This document shows positions 50,236 through 59,929 of a stretch of 64,000 nt of DNA, piece by piece. The position numbers and the translations under genes are program-made. The notes beneath the pieces are model-generated. The model was given only the letters and a program-made list of their open reading frames with translations. It did not search any database and was not told the origin of the DNA. Where the stretch lies: NCBI GenBank assembly GCA_902760865.1, contig CACWID010000004.1, forward strand, positions 1 through 64,000, given 5' to 3'. Position 1 is the stretch's first letter. Each line of letters opens with the position of its first letter. The DNA comes from an uncultured Bacteroidales bacterium. GTDB lineage: Bacteria; Bacteroidota; Bacteroidia; Bacteroidales; Muribaculaceae.

Positions 50236-51180
50236 TTATAGTTTAACAATGACGTATTTCTTGGAACCGAGGCCGATGTGTTCGGCCCAGTCGATGGTGT
50301 GCGTGCCGTGACGGCTGTTGATGCGCTCAATCAAGGGCGCGTTGTCATCACCGGCCTTGGCCTTGTGGTTGAACACCATCTCTACGCAGGCCCAATCCAG
50401 AGCCACGGGGTCCAGACTGGCCATGATGCCCATATCCTTGAGCTTGGGTTCCTCGGGGGAACCGTCACAGTCGCAATCGACCGACATGTTGTTCATCACG
50501 TTGATATATATGACATGGCCGCCCATGTAGTTGTGCACCGCCTGGGCAGCGGCAGCCATCGACTCGAGGAAGCCGTCCTGGTTCTCGATGTGATTCCATG
50601 CATCACTGGCGTCGTCGGTGTAACCTGCCGAATGGATATAGGCCTTGCCGGCAGTGCTGGCAACACCGATCGAAGCATTCTTCAACACGCCACCGTAGCC
50701 GCCCATGGCATGGCCCTTGAAGTGGGCCAGGTTGATCATCCAGTCATAGTTGGCCAGGTGGTCGCCCACGATGTCATACTTGATGTGGCTGCGGTCCTTG
50801 ACGGGAATGCGCATCTGGCCATACTCGTCCATGATATCGACGGCAAAGATGGAGTCAAAGCCGTGCTCGTGGATGGTCTGCCAGTGCTTGGACACGTCCT
50901 GGCGCGAGCCGCCATAGGCCGTGCAGCACTCCACGATGGTGCCGTTCACCTCGTCCACCAGGTTGCGGATGAGCGTGGGCTTCAGGTAATGGTTGTTACC
51001 CGACTCGCCAGTGCTGATTTTCACTGCCACGCGTCCGGTAGCCTCAACGCCGAGTGCCTTGTAGATCTTGACGAGTGACTCGGGGCTTATTTCACTGGTG
51101 TAGTACACCTTGCTCTGGGCAGTAGCCATGATGGCCATCAGAGCAAAAGCGAAAAGCATCAAAGAATGTTTCTTATTCAT
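50236..51180 (-). CDS. Exported DUF362 protein
   Basis: A 314-aa protein starting MNKKHSLMLFAFALMAIMAT, a signal peptide ending before QSKVYY. The DUF362 core is clear: RVAVKISTGESGNNHYLKP, CTAYGGSRQDV, INLAHFKGHAMGGYGGVLKN, VDCDCDGSPEEPKLKDMGI and SLDPVALDWACVEMV. Most DUF362 proteins are cytoplasmic and some carry ferredoxin domains; this one has no extra CxxCxxC ferredoxin cluster and is exported. Its role is unknown; a redox link is suggested by the flavodoxin and dehydrogenase neighbours. It has an additional TATTTTTG promoter at 51216-51209. Confidence 0.88.
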   Translation of the reverse strand: MNKKHSLMLFAFALMAIMATAQSKVYYTSEISPESLVKIYKALGVEATGRVAVKISTGESGNNHYLKPTLIRNLVDEVNGTIVECCTAYGGSRQDVSKHWQTIHEHGFDSIFAVDIMDEYGQMRIPVKDRSHIKYDIVGDHLANYDWMINLAHFKGHAMGGYGGVLKNASIGVASTAGKAYIHSAGYTDDASDAWNHIENQDGFLESMAAAAQAVHNYMGGHVIYINVMNNMSVDCDCDGSPEEPKLKDMGIMASLDPVALDWACVEMVFNHKAKAGDDNAPLIERINSRHGTHTIDWAEHIGLGSKKYVIVKL

Positions 51181-51208
51181 ATTAATCGTGATAAATGGTT
51201 TGACGACA

Positions 51209-51216
51209 CAAAAATA
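51209..51216 (-). promoter_or_regulatory. Internal promoter before the DUF362 gene
   Basis: CAAAAATA reads TATTTTTG on the minus strand, 29 nt before the ATG at 51180, in the 79-bp gap after the flavodoxin gene. Confidence 0.55.
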
Positions 51217-51259
51217 CGTCTTTTTGCCCACATGGGCAAATCTGAACCAGAAGATAATT

Positions 51260-51832
51260 CTACAGAGACTCGAGCCAAGACTTGATCTCGGCATCGTTCA
51301 TGTAGTTGAAGTTCTTGGGAGCAACCCAGTTGGCATCAGGAGCCGAGGGCCTGAGATACTTCAGCGTCTCTCCTGCCCCGCTGCCGCCCGAGGTAAAGAA
51401 CGGGATCACGGTCTTGCCCGCCAGGTCATATTGCTCCAGGAAGGTGTTGATGATCGTCGGGGCGATATACCACCAGATGGGGAAACCGACAAACACCGTG
51501 TCATATTGCGCCATGTTCTCGACACGGTTGGCAATGGCGGGACGGCTGCTCTTGTCGGCCATCTCGACGCTGCTGCGGCTGGACTTGTCCTGCCAGTTCA
51601 GGTCGGCAGGCGTGTAAGGCTTTTCGGGAACGATTTCGTGCAGGTCGGCACCTGCCACCTGGGCGAGGCGTGTCGCTGCCTCCATCGTGGTACCTGTCGC
51701 ACTGAAGTAGGCGACCAGGGTCTTTGTGTTGTTGTTCATCACGTCATCATTGTTTAAAACATGGACGCCTGCCATGGCAGATAATGCCAGGCAAGCGACC
51801 ATGAGAGTTGATAGTAGTCTGTTGATTCTCAT
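51260..51832 (-). CDS. Exported flavodoxin
   Basis: A 190-aa protein with a signal peptide (MRINRLLSTLMVACLALSAM, cleaved near AGV). The mature flavodoxin fold begins KTLVAYFSATGTTMEAATRLA, with the FMN phosphate loop SATGTT, and continues with DTVFVGFPIWWYIAPTIINTF and VIPFFTSGGSGAGETL, all typical of Flavodoxin_4. Export of a flavodoxin is unusual since the family normally carries electrons in the cytoplasm. Its ATG overlaps the stop of the dockerin-bearing flavodoxin gene (ATGA), so the two are translationally coupled. Confidence 0.9.
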   Translation of the reverse strand: MRINRLLSTLMVACLALSAMAGVHVLNNDDVMNNNTKTLVAYFSATGTTMEAATRLAQVAGADLHEIVPEKPYTPADLNWQDKSSRSSVEMADKSSRPAIANRVENMAQYDTVFVGFPIWWYIAPTIINTFLEQYDLAGKTVIPFFTSGGSGAGETLKYLRPSAPDANWVAPKNFNYMNDAEIKSWLESL

Positions 51833-52941
51833 TTATGTAAAAGCATATTAATTAAAGCGGTAACATCACCGATTCCGGCTTCTCCATCACCGTTCACATC
51901 GGCCGACGGATTGCCTGCGGCATTTCCTGAAAGCAGCACGTTGATCAGGGCGGTCACGTCTCCGATCGACAATTCGCCATCACCGTTCACGTCGCCAGTG
52001 ATAGCCAGCACAAACTTCACGGTCACTGCGCCCGAGCCCAATGCCTCGGCCAGGCCTGTCGGATCGTCAATGCTGCCGATGCGGGTATAGGAGTAACTCG
52101 TCTGGAAGGTCTTGTAGAACAGCACCACACACGTGGAACCATAGAGCATGATATCACCGGCATGGATGGTACCGGGATTTGCAGGACTAGTAGGCAAGGA
52201 GCTATCCAGGTAATGGTATTTCTCGTTGCCGTTGAGTTCAGTCATGTCCAGTGTGAGCGGCAGCCGGTCAGCAAAGGCTTGGCCCGTGGCATTGTCGGCC
52301 AGCGTCGCCGTGAAAGTCTTGTCGCCCACGATGACACGCATCTTGCCGGGATTCGACTCCACTTCAACTTCCAGACTGCTCACCCACTCGCTGGCCATAG
52401 TACCCATGTTGGGGCGGTTGTTATAATTAATGTGCAACGGTGACCCCACAAAGGTGCTCTCGGGCAGGACGTCGTGAGCATCGGTAACGACTCCCGAGAT
52501 GCCGCTGCTCCAGCTGGTCACTGCCAGAGCGACCTGCTTGCCGGCGAGTTTCTCGGCATGGTTGTGCAGGAAGGTGAGCATCGGGTTGGACATCTTGCCG
52601 TTCCACAACGGCGTGCAGATGAAGACCACATCCCAGCCCTCAAAACTCTCAACGCTGGTGTTGATCTCGGGCCAGTTGCCGGCATTGATCTGGCTACGCT
52701 CATTGTTGGCATAGTTATAAGTCGTCGAACTCTCAGGGCGGGGATAGTTGCCGTGGTCCACGACTTCGAGCAGAGTGCCGCCGCAATCGTCGGCAATGTT
52801 CTCGGCGAGCGTTTTGGTCACGCCGCTATAGGTGTAATAAACCACCAAGCAACGTGCTTCGTTGACGCTGACAGTTTCAGCCTGGACATGCAGTTGCGCC
52901 ATCAGCAGCACAGAAATCAATAGTAATGTAAATCTTTTCAT
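51829..52941 (-). CDS. Exported flavodoxin-cyclophilin-like-dockerin fusion
   Basis: A 370-aa protein with a signal peptide (1-21). Residues ~28-180 are a flavodoxin fold (CLVVYYTYSGVTKTLAENIA; VVFICTPLWNGKMSNPMLTF; VTSWSSGISG). Residues ~190-308 are a cyclophilin-like barrel (MRVIVGDKTFTATLADNATG; LNGNEKYHYL; GDIMLYGSTCVVLFYKTF; YTRIGSIDDPTGL). The last ~58 hold two dockerin repeats (GDVNGDGELSIGDVTALIN and ADVNGDGEAGIGDVTALIN). First gene of the operon; promoter TAATTTTG at 52987-52980. Flavodoxin plus cyclophilin-like pairs are known in Bacteroidota, but a dockerin tail implies attachment at the cell surface or to another protein. Confidence 0.9.
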   Translation of the reverse strand: MKRFTLLLISVLLMAQLHVQAETVSVNEARCLVVYYTYSGVTKTLAENIADDCGGTLLEVVDHGNYPRPESSTTYNYANNERSQINAGNWPEINTSVESFEGWDVVFICTPLWNGKMSNPMLTFLHNHAEKLAGKQVALAVTSWSSGISGVVTDAHDVLPESTFVGSPLHINYNNRPNMGTMASEWVSSLEVEVESNPGKMRVIVGDKTFTATLADNATGQAFADRLPLTLDMTELNGNEKYHYLDSSLPTSPANPGTIHAGDIMLYGSTCVVLFYKTFQTSYSYTRIGSIDDPTGLAEALGSGAVTVKFVLAITGDVNGDGELSIGDVTALINVLLSGNAAGNPSADVNGDGEAGIGDVTALINMLLHK

Positions 52942-52979
52942 TTTGTTCTCCAGTTATATTATGCACTTTTTTTCAGTTG

Positions 52980-52987
52980 CAAAATTA
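52980..52987 (-). promoter_or_regulatory. Promoter of the exported-flavodoxin operon
   Basis: CAAAATTA reads TAATTTTG on the minus strand, 39 nt before the ATG. Confidence 0.6.
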
Positions 52988-53100
52988 CCCTGTTTCTTCC
53001 ACGCATGCGATACCAATTTAAAGGTGAAAACTACCCAAATCATGGTAAATGGCCCCAATCGGGGCATAACCCTGCGGCCTGCAGCCAGATAAATGATGAA

Positions 53101-53134
53101 ATTCGCTCGAGGACGGGTACATCCTCGAGCGAAT
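53101..53134 (-). terminator. Hairpin after the 735-aa secreted protein gene
   Basis: ATTCGCTCGAGGA pairs perfectly with TCCTCGAGCGAAT around an 8-nt loop, 43 nt past the stop; followed by TTCATCATTT on the minus strand. Confidence 0.7.
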
Positions 53135-53176
53135 ATTCATTGCATTTCAAGCGCGGTCTTCCGACCGGGAATCATG

Positions 53177-55384
53177 CTACTTGATCACCTTGGTGGCAGT
53201 GCGGGTGCCGTCGGTGAAGGTAGTAACCTGGATGGTCAAGCCGCTGGGCTGTGCCATCTCCTGTCCGGCCAGATTGTAGTAACGCACATCGGCAATCTGC
53301 TTGCCTGACATGAGTTCGTCAACGCCAGAGTAGGGATAGACCGTGATGTAAACAATCTCACTCGAATTCTTCTCTCCGTTGACGGTGTAGTGTGCCTGGA
53401 TACCTACCCTGTGGTCAAACAACTGACCATTCTCGGGGTGATAGAGGTAGGTGCTGGAGTTTGAGATGTTCCAGCTGAAGGCGAAGATCGAAGAAGGAAT
53501 CTCGGTGACGTCCTCAGTCAGATCGTTGGGATAGTTATCAACCGTGAAGGTGTAGATCTGGTCATCATCGGTATAAACGCTGAAGCTCAGGTAATACTGG
53601 TCGATGGGGTTACCGTCGACGTCGGTCGTGGGCAACGTGTAGGAGAAGTAGCCATAGTTGCTGCCATACTCGGCATAGTCATACCAGTAGCCGGCCTCGG
53701 GATTGGCGGGAACGGCAGGTTCGGGCGTTCCGGCATAGATATAGACGATGTCGCTGGCATTCTTCACGCCGTTGACGGTGTAGTAGACCTGGATACCGAT
53801 GCGGTGCTCAAAGATGGGATTGTCACTGTGGTTGGAACCGTAGAAGCACACCTGGGTCGGCGTGAAATCCCAGTAGTTGGACCATAAGGAGTAAGGCACC
53901 TCGGTAACGTCTTCATTGATGCTGGGATAGGAATTGGCGTCAAAGGTGTAGACCTGGTCGTCATCGATGAAGACGCTGTAGCTGATGAACTCCTGCTCCA
54001 TGATATTGCCTTCGACATCCATCGTCGGCAACGTGTAGTACAGGTAGGTAGCGCCGTCGGTCCTGCCCATATCATACCATGACAGGTTCGTGGCATTGGA
54101 GGGAACGGCGGGCTTGATGTTCATCAGGGTGCCGTAAGGCTGGTTGGGACCCACATACTCCAGGCAGGTGAAGTTGTAGCCGTTGCTGAAGTGGCCCATC
54201 AGACCCGTAGCGTTATAATAGTCGGGGAATTCAGCATTGGGATCGCCCTGGCAACCCAGCAGATAAAGTTTGTCACCGTCAATCTTGTACTGGATGGCGT
54301 CAACATCGTCGATGGTGTACTCAAAGATGTAAGCTCCGTTCTCGTCCTGATAGATGATGCTGGAGCCCCACAGCAGCTGCACGCCATACTCTTCATCCTC
54401 GCTATAGGACAGGTACTGGCCCACGGGGACGCTGATGATGCCCGTCTCGGGGTCATAGTCACCCCACACCCAGGTGTTGTAGGACTTGTTCCACCACAAG
54501 GGATTCTGGATATAGACCTTGCCGTCGGTGCCATAGACGATATTCATCTTGTCAACGAAGGGGCTGGACTGCACGCCGAAGTAGCCCGAGAAGATGGACT
54601 GGCCGGCGCGGTTATAGGTGGCCATCTCGCCTTCGGGCTGGTCGTAGATGACAGTGGGAACAACGGTCGTCTCGGTGCGGGTCAGCTCGGTGTCCCACTC
54701 CAGACAGCCGCCGAACTCGCCGTCACTGTTCCAGCAGCACGACAGTCCGTAAGCGTTCCAGCGGCTCATATCTTGACCCGTCTCGCTTGAGCCATCGGTG
54801 CCCAGCAGGGTAATCTTGTCGCCGTCGATGGCATAGACGACCTCGGTAATGCTGTAATCCGGTGTGAACGCGATGTGGTCGGGCTGTCCGTCAGCATAGA
54901 CAAGCTCGGTGCGGCCCATACACAACACGATATCGTCCTGGTAATAGTCGCTCCAGTAAACCGACTGTCCCATCGGTACAGTGATGGTCGTGCCGTCCTC
55001 ACTCAGTTCACCCTGCACCCAACTGGAGCCGTAGGTCGCCCCGAAGTTGAAGAGGATGTTCTTCAGATAAACCACGTTATTGTCGGCAAAGACCATATCC
55101 ATCTTGCCGCTCTGGAGATCCAAACCCAACTGGTCCTGGTTCGGGAAGATGCCCTGGCCGCCGGTGCGCAAATAGGTTCTTAACTCGCCCTCAGGCATCG
55201 AGGTGATAACCCTCATCGGCTGATTGGCCTGTAACGCCATCGCTTCATCCTGTGTAATGGCAGGGGTGACAACTTGATGGTTCTTAACCACATGACGGCC
55301 TGAGTTCTTGATACTCATCACACCGGCCGATGCAGCAAACGCAACCGTCAAGGCTACTAAAAGTAACGATAATTTTTTCATCAT
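53177..55384 (-). CDS. Secreted repeat protein with a T9SS-type tail, function unknown
   Basis: A 735-aa exported protein with a signal peptide (1-20). Two copies of an unassigned beta module follow (about 65-205 and 245-390); each has an RTGGQ/NRAGQ start, a V-F/Y-A-D-N/G-T-D-G strand and a W-V-x-G-E/D strand ending in I(T/S)VP(M/V)GQ. The same module occurs twice in the 1658-aa protein. Then two ~130-residue repeats (about 430-560 and 565-695) share YYTLPTMDVEGN/SYTLPTTDVDGN, DDDQ(V/I)YTF and EDVTE(V/I)P. The C-terminus DVRYYNLAGQEM...TRTATKVIK is a sorting-tail type. Promoter TATTTTTG at 55477-55470. Ligand unknown. Confidence 0.82.
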   Translation of the reverse strand: MMKKLSLLLVALTVAFAASAGVMSIKNSGRHVVKNHQVVTPAITQDEAMALQANQPMRVITSMPEGELRTYLRTGGQGIFPNQDQLGLDLQSGKMDMVFADNNVVYLKNILFNFGATYGSSWVQGELSEDGTTITVPMGQSVYWSDYYQDDIVLCMGRTELVYADGQPDHIAFTPDYSITEVVYAIDGDKITLLGTDGSSETGQDMSRWNAYGLSCCWNSDGEFGGCLEWDTELTRTETTVVPTVIYDQPEGEMATYNRAGQSIFSGYFGVQSSPFVDKMNIVYGTDGKVYIQNPLWWNKSYNTWVWGDYDPETGIISVPVGQYLSYSEDEEYGVQLLWGSSIIYQDENGAYIFEYTIDDVDAIQYKIDGDKLYLLGCQGDPNAEFPDYYNATGLMGHFSNGYNFTCLEYVGPNQPYGTLMNIKPAVPSNATNLSWYDMGRTDGATYLYYTLPTMDVEGNIMEQEFISYSVFIDDDQVYTFDANSYPSINEDVTEVPYSLWSNYWDFTPTQVCFYGSNHSDNPIFEHRIGIQVYYTVNGVKNASDIVYIYAGTPEPAVPANPEAGYWYDYAEYGSNYGYFSYTLPTTDVDGNPIDQYYLSFSVYTDDDQIYTFTVDNYPNDLTEDVTEIPSSIFAFSWNISNSSTYLYHPENGQLFDHRVGIQAHYTVNGEKNSSEIVYITVYPYSGVDELMSGKQIADVRYYNLAGQEMAQPSGLTIQVTTFTDGTRTATKVIK

Positions 55385-55469
55385 AGTTTTAAAGATAATT
55401 AGTTAATAAATGAGAAAACTATTCCTGTATCAATACTTGAATTGCGGTATTATAGAGTTAACATTGCCG

Positions 55470-55652
55470 CAAAAATACTTGATAAAAACCGATTAACCAA
55501 GAGAAGGGTCCAGAATTTGATACCAAAATATCAAAACTACACCTTTTGGCCCGTTTTGGCAAGAAAAAGAAAATGCGATTGCGCCATCCCCAAGAAAATT
55601 TCAAGAAAACGGCATCATTTCTTGTCAATTTATCAAAAAGATACTACTTTTG
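55470..55652. promoter_or_regulatory. Divergent promoters in the 322-bp gap 55385-55707
   Basis: Minus-strand TATTTTTG (55477-55470) serves the 735-aa gene. Plus-strand TACTTTTG (55645-55652) serves the C10 protease gene, 55 nt before its ATG. Nothing else is seen in the gap. Confidence 0.55.
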
Positions 55653-55707
55653 GCACCCGATAATAATCATTTTATTATACCAATTAACCATCAAACCATC
55701 TTATACA

Positions 55708-57378
55708 ATGTACATCATCAAGAAATTAATGAGTTCACTCATGCTGGCAGCACTCACGATGGTATCGCTCCAAGCCAGCGCCGACAACATCAGCGCCAAC
55801 GCAGCCAAGTCGGTAGCCAACAACTTCCTCAAACAACAGACTGCGACCAGGTCCTTCAAGTCTGCATCACTGGCCGACCTGACGCTGGCCCATGCCGAGC
55901 CGTCGAAGGCTGTGGCTGGAGCCAACGCCTACTACGCCTTCAACATCAAGGGCGGAGGCTTTGTCATCGTCGCCGGCGAGGACCGTGCCACCCAGGTGCT
56001 GGGCTACAGCGACAAGGGCCGCATCGACTTCAACAACCTGCCCGCACCGTTGCGCGACGTGCTCAACGGATACCAGCAGGAGATTGAATTCCTGCAGTCC
56101 TACAAGGGTGATGACCTCGTGCCCGCACCCGCTCCCTCGTTCAAAGCCTCCAATGGCGTGGAACCGCTCATCAAGACCACTTGGGGCCAGGAAGACCCCT
56201 ATGACTGGCAGTGCCCGCTCGAGAATGGCGAGTACTGCGTTGTGGGATGTGTCGCCACCGCGATGGCCCAGGTGATGTACTACTGGAAATTCCCCACCAG
56301 CAGCAACAGCATCAATTCGTACAGCCTTGGCGGATGGTGGGGAGGAGGCACAACAGTTCCGGCCCTGCCTGCCACCACATTTAACTACAACCTGATGCTC
56401 CTCTCCTACTGCCACTGGGATTGGGACAATAGCGTGCTCGTACAGGACACTTACACCGATGAACAAGCCCAAGAGGTAGCAAAATTGAGTCGTTACTGCG
56501 GCCAGGCAGTGCAAATGGACTATAGTCCTGAGGGCAGCGGTGCCTATACCAGCGACCAGCTCTCGGCCATGAAGAGCTTTGGCTACAGCCAGTCAGCACA
56601 GTATGTACAGAAGAGCGGCTGGTATAGCAACAGCTACTCTACCGCACAATGGGAGGCCATGATCCGCACCGAGCTGGACGCCGGACGCCCCATCCTGTAT
56701 GCAGCCAATGACCCCAGTGCCGGAGGCCACGCCTTCATCTGCGACGGCTACAACAGCGACAACAAGTACCACTTCAACTTCGGCTGGTATGGCACCTGCG
56801 ACGGCTGGTATGTATCCACCGCTTTGAACATGACTCATCGCGACGGTGAGCAGCTCCGTTTCAACTCCGGACACGAGATGCTCACCGGCATGGAGCCCAC
56901 CTCCTACTGCGTCCTCACCGCCGAGGGTGTTGAAGCCGCTAGCGGCCTGTTCATATTGGGCGAGGAGATGCCCATCGAGGCTCAAGGCGTCACCCTTAGG
57001 ACCAGTTACAACACGGTGAATGTATCCTTCGGTCTTACCAACGAGGGCGGTAGCAGTGTCTATACCGGAAACAGCATCACCATCAACAAGAATTCGTTTG
57101 AACAAGGCTCAGCCATCAACGGCGCCATCACCCTGCCCGAAAACCTGGCAGCCGGCACCTACGGCATCAACTTCTCCTATGTCTATGGCTCCGCCCGTCC
57201 CCAGGTCGCTTGCTCATCAACGGGAAAGCTGGAAGTCGTCGGACACCTGGCCAAGTTCAACGAGCCGTTCAACATCAACGATGTCACCACGACGATCAAC
57301 TATCTGCTCAAGTCAGAACATCCCGTGCTCACGATTGAAGATGTCACCCATCTGATCAACCACATTCTCGCCCACTGA
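55708..57378 (+). CDS. Secreted C10 (streptopain-like) cysteine protease with dockerin-like helices
   Basis: A 556-aa exported protease. The start MYIIKKLMSSLMLAAL at 55708 gives a signal peptide (1-24); the frame is open further upstream but without a signal. An inhibitory Spi-like propeptide (about 25-145) precedes the mature enzyme. Catalytic Cys181 is in VVGCVATAMAQVMYYW and His341 in AGGHAFICDGY; FNFGWYGTCDGWY supplies the Asn/Trp region. A beta-sandwich follows (about 420-515). The end has FNINDVTTTINYLL and LTIEDVTHLINHIL, like the helical halves of dockerin repeats but without the DxNxD calcium loops. A terminator follows at 57399-57443. Confidence 0.9.
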   Translation: MYIIKKLMSSLMLAALTMVSLQASADNISANAAKSVANNFLKQQTATRSFKSASLADLTLAHAEPSKAVAGANAYYAFNIKGGGFVIVAGEDRATQVLGYSDKGRIDFNNLPAPLRDVLNGYQQEIEFLQSYKGDDLVPAPAPSFKASNGVEPLIKTTWGQEDPYDWQCPLENGEYCVVGCVATAMAQVMYYWKFPTSSNSINSYSLGGWWGGGTTVPALPATTFNYNLMLLSYCHWDWDNSVLVQDTYTDEQAQEVAKLSRYCGQAVQMDYSPEGSGAYTSDQLSAMKSFGYSQSAQYVQKSGWYSNSYSTAQWEAMIRTELDAGRPILYAANDPSAGGHAFICDGYNSDNKYHFNFGWYGTCDGWYVSTALNMTHRDGEQLRFNSGHEMLTGMEPTSYCVLTAEGVEAASGLFILGEEMPIEAQGVTLRTSYNTVNVSFGLTNEGGSSVYTGNSITINKNSFEQGSAINGAITLPENLAAGTYGINFSYVYGSARPQVACSSTGKLEVVGHLAKFNEPFNINDVTTTINYLLKSEHPVLTIEDVTHLINHILAH

Positions 57379-57398
57379 TAAGCGAGCCACTGAACAAA

Positions 57399-57443
57399 CG
57401 GCCTCAAGCAACGCCAATACGGTATGCTTGAGGCCGTTTTTTG
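57399..57443 (+). terminator. Terminator of the C10 protease gene
   Basis: ACGGCCTCAAGCA pairs perfectly with TGCTTGAGGCCGT around a 13-nt loop and is followed by six T. Confidence 0.9.
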
Positions 57444-57462
57444 ATGCCACTTCGTCCATAAT

Positions 57463-57543
57463 GTAGAGACGCAAAATTTTGCGTCTCAGGGATGAATTTG
57501 GAAACGTATGACAAATGGAGACGCAAAATTTTACGTCTCTACA
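57463..57543. repeat. Two more copies of the GTAGAGACGCAAAA palindrome
   Basis: Copies at 57463-57488 and 57517-57543 are separated by a spacer like those at 40.6 kb (GATGAATTTGGAAACGTATG). They lie just past the C10 protease terminator. Confidence 0.8.
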
Positions 57544-57581
57544 GAGAGGGATAGAATTTCAGTAGCATCTTAACCCACGCC

Positions 57582-57643
57582 AGCAGCTCCCCCTCTTAGA
57601 TAAGAGGGGGCCGGGGGGGCGTTGATACCCCAAGAGCAAGACC
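57582..57643 (-). mobile_element. Fragment of the 201-bp MITE-like element
   Basis: AGCTCCCCCTCTTAGATAAG followed by AGGGGGCCGGGGGGGCGTTG and CCCCAAGAG matches the inner part of copy B (40391-40440). Both ends are missing. A CGTGCAAAGCACG hairpin and TGATGACACATCC follow at 57677-57718. Confidence 0.65.
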
Positions 57644-57816
57644 CCAACAACGCAGTCTTGTTTAATTTCTTCGTGCAAAGCACGAACATTAATAGATGCA
57701 TGGGTTGATGACACATCCCCATCTTGCCCATTGATTACCAACACAAAAAAACATGGCGCGGGGCAATCACTGCTACGCGCCATGCACGAAATTATTAACC
57801 TTTAAAATTGAATGTA

Positions 57817-59742
57817 TTACTTCACTTCTTCGTAAGTGGTGTCTTCTACGTTATCGCCGCCCTGGCCGGGGTTACCGCCCTGCTGGGGACCGCCCTGGAA
57901 ACCACCCATGTTATTGGGGTCGAAACCTGCACCGGGTTGTCCCTGAGCGCCGCCAGCCTGCTGGTACATCTTCTCGAAGAGCGAGTTGAGCTCGGCAGTT
58001 GCGGCGTCGATGGCAGCCAGGTCTTGGCTCTTGTGGGCATCTTTCAGCTTGTTCAAGGCACCCTCAATCTGGCCCTTGATGTCGGCGGGCAACTTGTCAC
58101 CGCTGTCCTTGAGCACCTTCTCGGTCTGGAAGATGAGGGCGTCGGCGCCGTTGATCTTGTCGATGCGCTCCTTCTCGGCGGCATCGGCGGCAGCGTTGGC
58201 CTCGGCCTCGTCCTTCATGCGCTGGATTTCAGCGTCACTCAGGCCGCTGGAGGCCTCGATGCGGATGCTCTGCTCCTTACCGGTAGCCTTGTCCTTGGCG
58301 CTGACGTTCATGATACCGTTGGCATCGACCTCAAAGGTCACCTCGATCTGAGGAATGCCACGGGGAGCGGGAGCAATGCCATCGAGGTGGAAGCGACCCA
58401 GCGTCTTGCAGTCCTTAGCCATGGGGCGCTCGCCCTGGAGAACGTGGATTTCTACCTCGGGCTGGTTGTCGGCAGCAGTCGAGAATACCTGGCTGCGGCG
58501 AGCGGGGATGGTCGTGTTGGCCTCGATGAGCTTGGTCATCACACCGCCCAGCGTCTCGATGCCCACACTCAGGGGCACGACGTCGAGCAGCAGCACGTCC
58601 TTGACATCACCGGTGAGCACACCGCCCTGGATGGCGGCACCTACCGCTACGACCTCGTCGGGGTTGACACCCTTGGACGGAGCCTTGCCGAAGAACTTCT
58701 CCACAATCTGCTGAACAGCGGGGATACGGGTCGAACCGCCCACGAGGATGACCTCGTTGATGTCGCTGGTGCTCAGGCCGGCATCGGCGAGCGCCTTGCG
58801 GCAGGGTTCGATGGTGCTCTGGATCAGGTCGTCGCACAGCTGCTCAAACTTGGCACGGGTCAAGTTCTTTACCAGGTGCTTGGGCATACCGTCAAGCTGG
58901 GTGATGTAGGGCAGGTTGATCTCGGTGGTGGTTGAGCTGGAGAGCTCAATCTTGGCCTTCTCGGCAGCCTCTTTCAGTCGCTGCAGGGCCATGGGATCCT
59001 TTCGCAGGTCCATTCCGTTCTCCTGCTGGAACTCGTCGGCCAGCCAGGTGATGATGCGCTGATCGAAGTCGTCACCGCCCAGGTGGGTATCACCGTTGGT
59101 GGCCTTTACCTCAAACACGCCGTCACCCAACTCCAGAATGGAGATATCAAAAGTACCGCCACCCAGGTCAAACACGGCAATCCTCTTGTCGCTGTTGTCC
59201 TTGTCCAGGCCATAGGCCAGAGCGGCTGCAGTAGGCTCGTTGACAATGCGCTGCACCTTCAGGCCGGCAACCTCACCTGCCTCCTTGGTAGCCTTGCGCT
59301 GAGCGTCGTTGAAGTAGGCAGGCACGGTGATGACAGCCTCGTCAACGGTAGTTCCGAGGTAATCCTCGGCAGTCTTCTTCATCTTCTGCAGAATCATGGC
59401 CGAGATCTCTTGCGGCGTATATTGACGGCCCGCAATTTCGACGCGGGGCTGGTTGCTGCCGTTGTCCACGACCTTGTAAGGTACGCGCTCCACATCCTTC
59501 AGGACGTGGTCAAACTGCTCGCCCATGAAACGCTTGATAGAGAATACGGTACCCGTGGGGTTCATGATGGCCTGGCGCTTGGCGGGGTCACCGACAATGC
59601 GCTCTCCCCCATCCTTGAAAGCGACAACCGACGGAGTCGTGTTGCGACCTTCGCTATTGGGGATAACCACAGGCTTGGAGCCTTCAAGAACTGATACACA
59701 CGAGTTAGTCGTTCCTAAATCGATACCAATAATCTTTCCCAT
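57817..59742 (-). CDS. dnaK: Molecular chaperone DnaK (Hsp70)
   Basis: A 641-aa cytoplasmic Hsp70 of normal length. The ATPase domain starts [21 protein letters not shown] and has [19 protein letters not shown] and [10 protein letters not shown]. The interdomain linker and substrate domain include [24 protein letters not shown] (two stretches) and ITVP-type strands. The C-terminal lid ends in a Gly/Gln/Pro-rich tail and the EEVK-type terminus. It assists folding with DnaJ and GrpE, neither of which is adjacent, as is common in Bacteroidales. No TAnnTTTG or CIRCE-like inverted repeat was identified upstream, so I cannot say how it is regulated. Confidence 0.98.
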   Translation of the reverse strand: MGKIIGIDLGTTNSCVSVLEGSKPVVIPNSEGRNTTPSVVAFKDGGERIVGDPAKRQAIMNPTGTVFSIKRFMGEQFDHVLKDVERVPYKVVDNGSNQPRVEIAGRQYTPQEISAMILQKMKKTAEDYLGTTVDEAVITVPAYFNDAQRKATKEAGEVAGLKVQRIVNEPTAAALAYGLDKDNSDKRIAVFDLGGGTFDISILELGDGVFEVKATNGDTHLGGDDFDQRIITWLADEFQQENGMDLRKDPMALQRLKEAAEKAKIELSSSTTTEINLPYITQLDGMPKHLVKNLTRAKFEQLCDDLIQSTIEPCRKALADAGLSTSDINEVILVGGSTRIPAVQQIVEKFFGKAPSKGVNPDEVVAVGAAIQGGVLTGDVKDVLLLDVVPLSVGIETLGGVMTKLIEANTTIPARRSQVFSTAADNQPEVEIHVLQGERPMAKDCKTLGRFHLDGIAPAPRGIPQIEVTFEVDANGIMNVSAKDKATGKEQSIRIEASSGLSDAEIQRMKDEAEANAAADAAEKERIDKINGADALIFQTEKVLKDSGDKLPADIKGQIEGALNKLKDAHKSQDLAAIDAATAELNSLFEKMYQQAGGAQGQPGAGFDPNNMGGFQGGPQQGGNPGQGGDNVEDTTYEEVK

Positions 59743-59929
59743 AATAATTTCCTTCTTTCTTTTTTATTTTTTAATGTTGTTAATTTCAATTGTTGTTAGC
59801 GACCTTGTGGATACAGGTCACCGACCACATTACTGCAAACGGTGTGCCAAGGCTGACAGGGTGACACATTGTCAGCAAAACTGACACGCCCGGATGCGCC
59901 TTTTCTCATATTTTTAGCCTACCTTTGTC

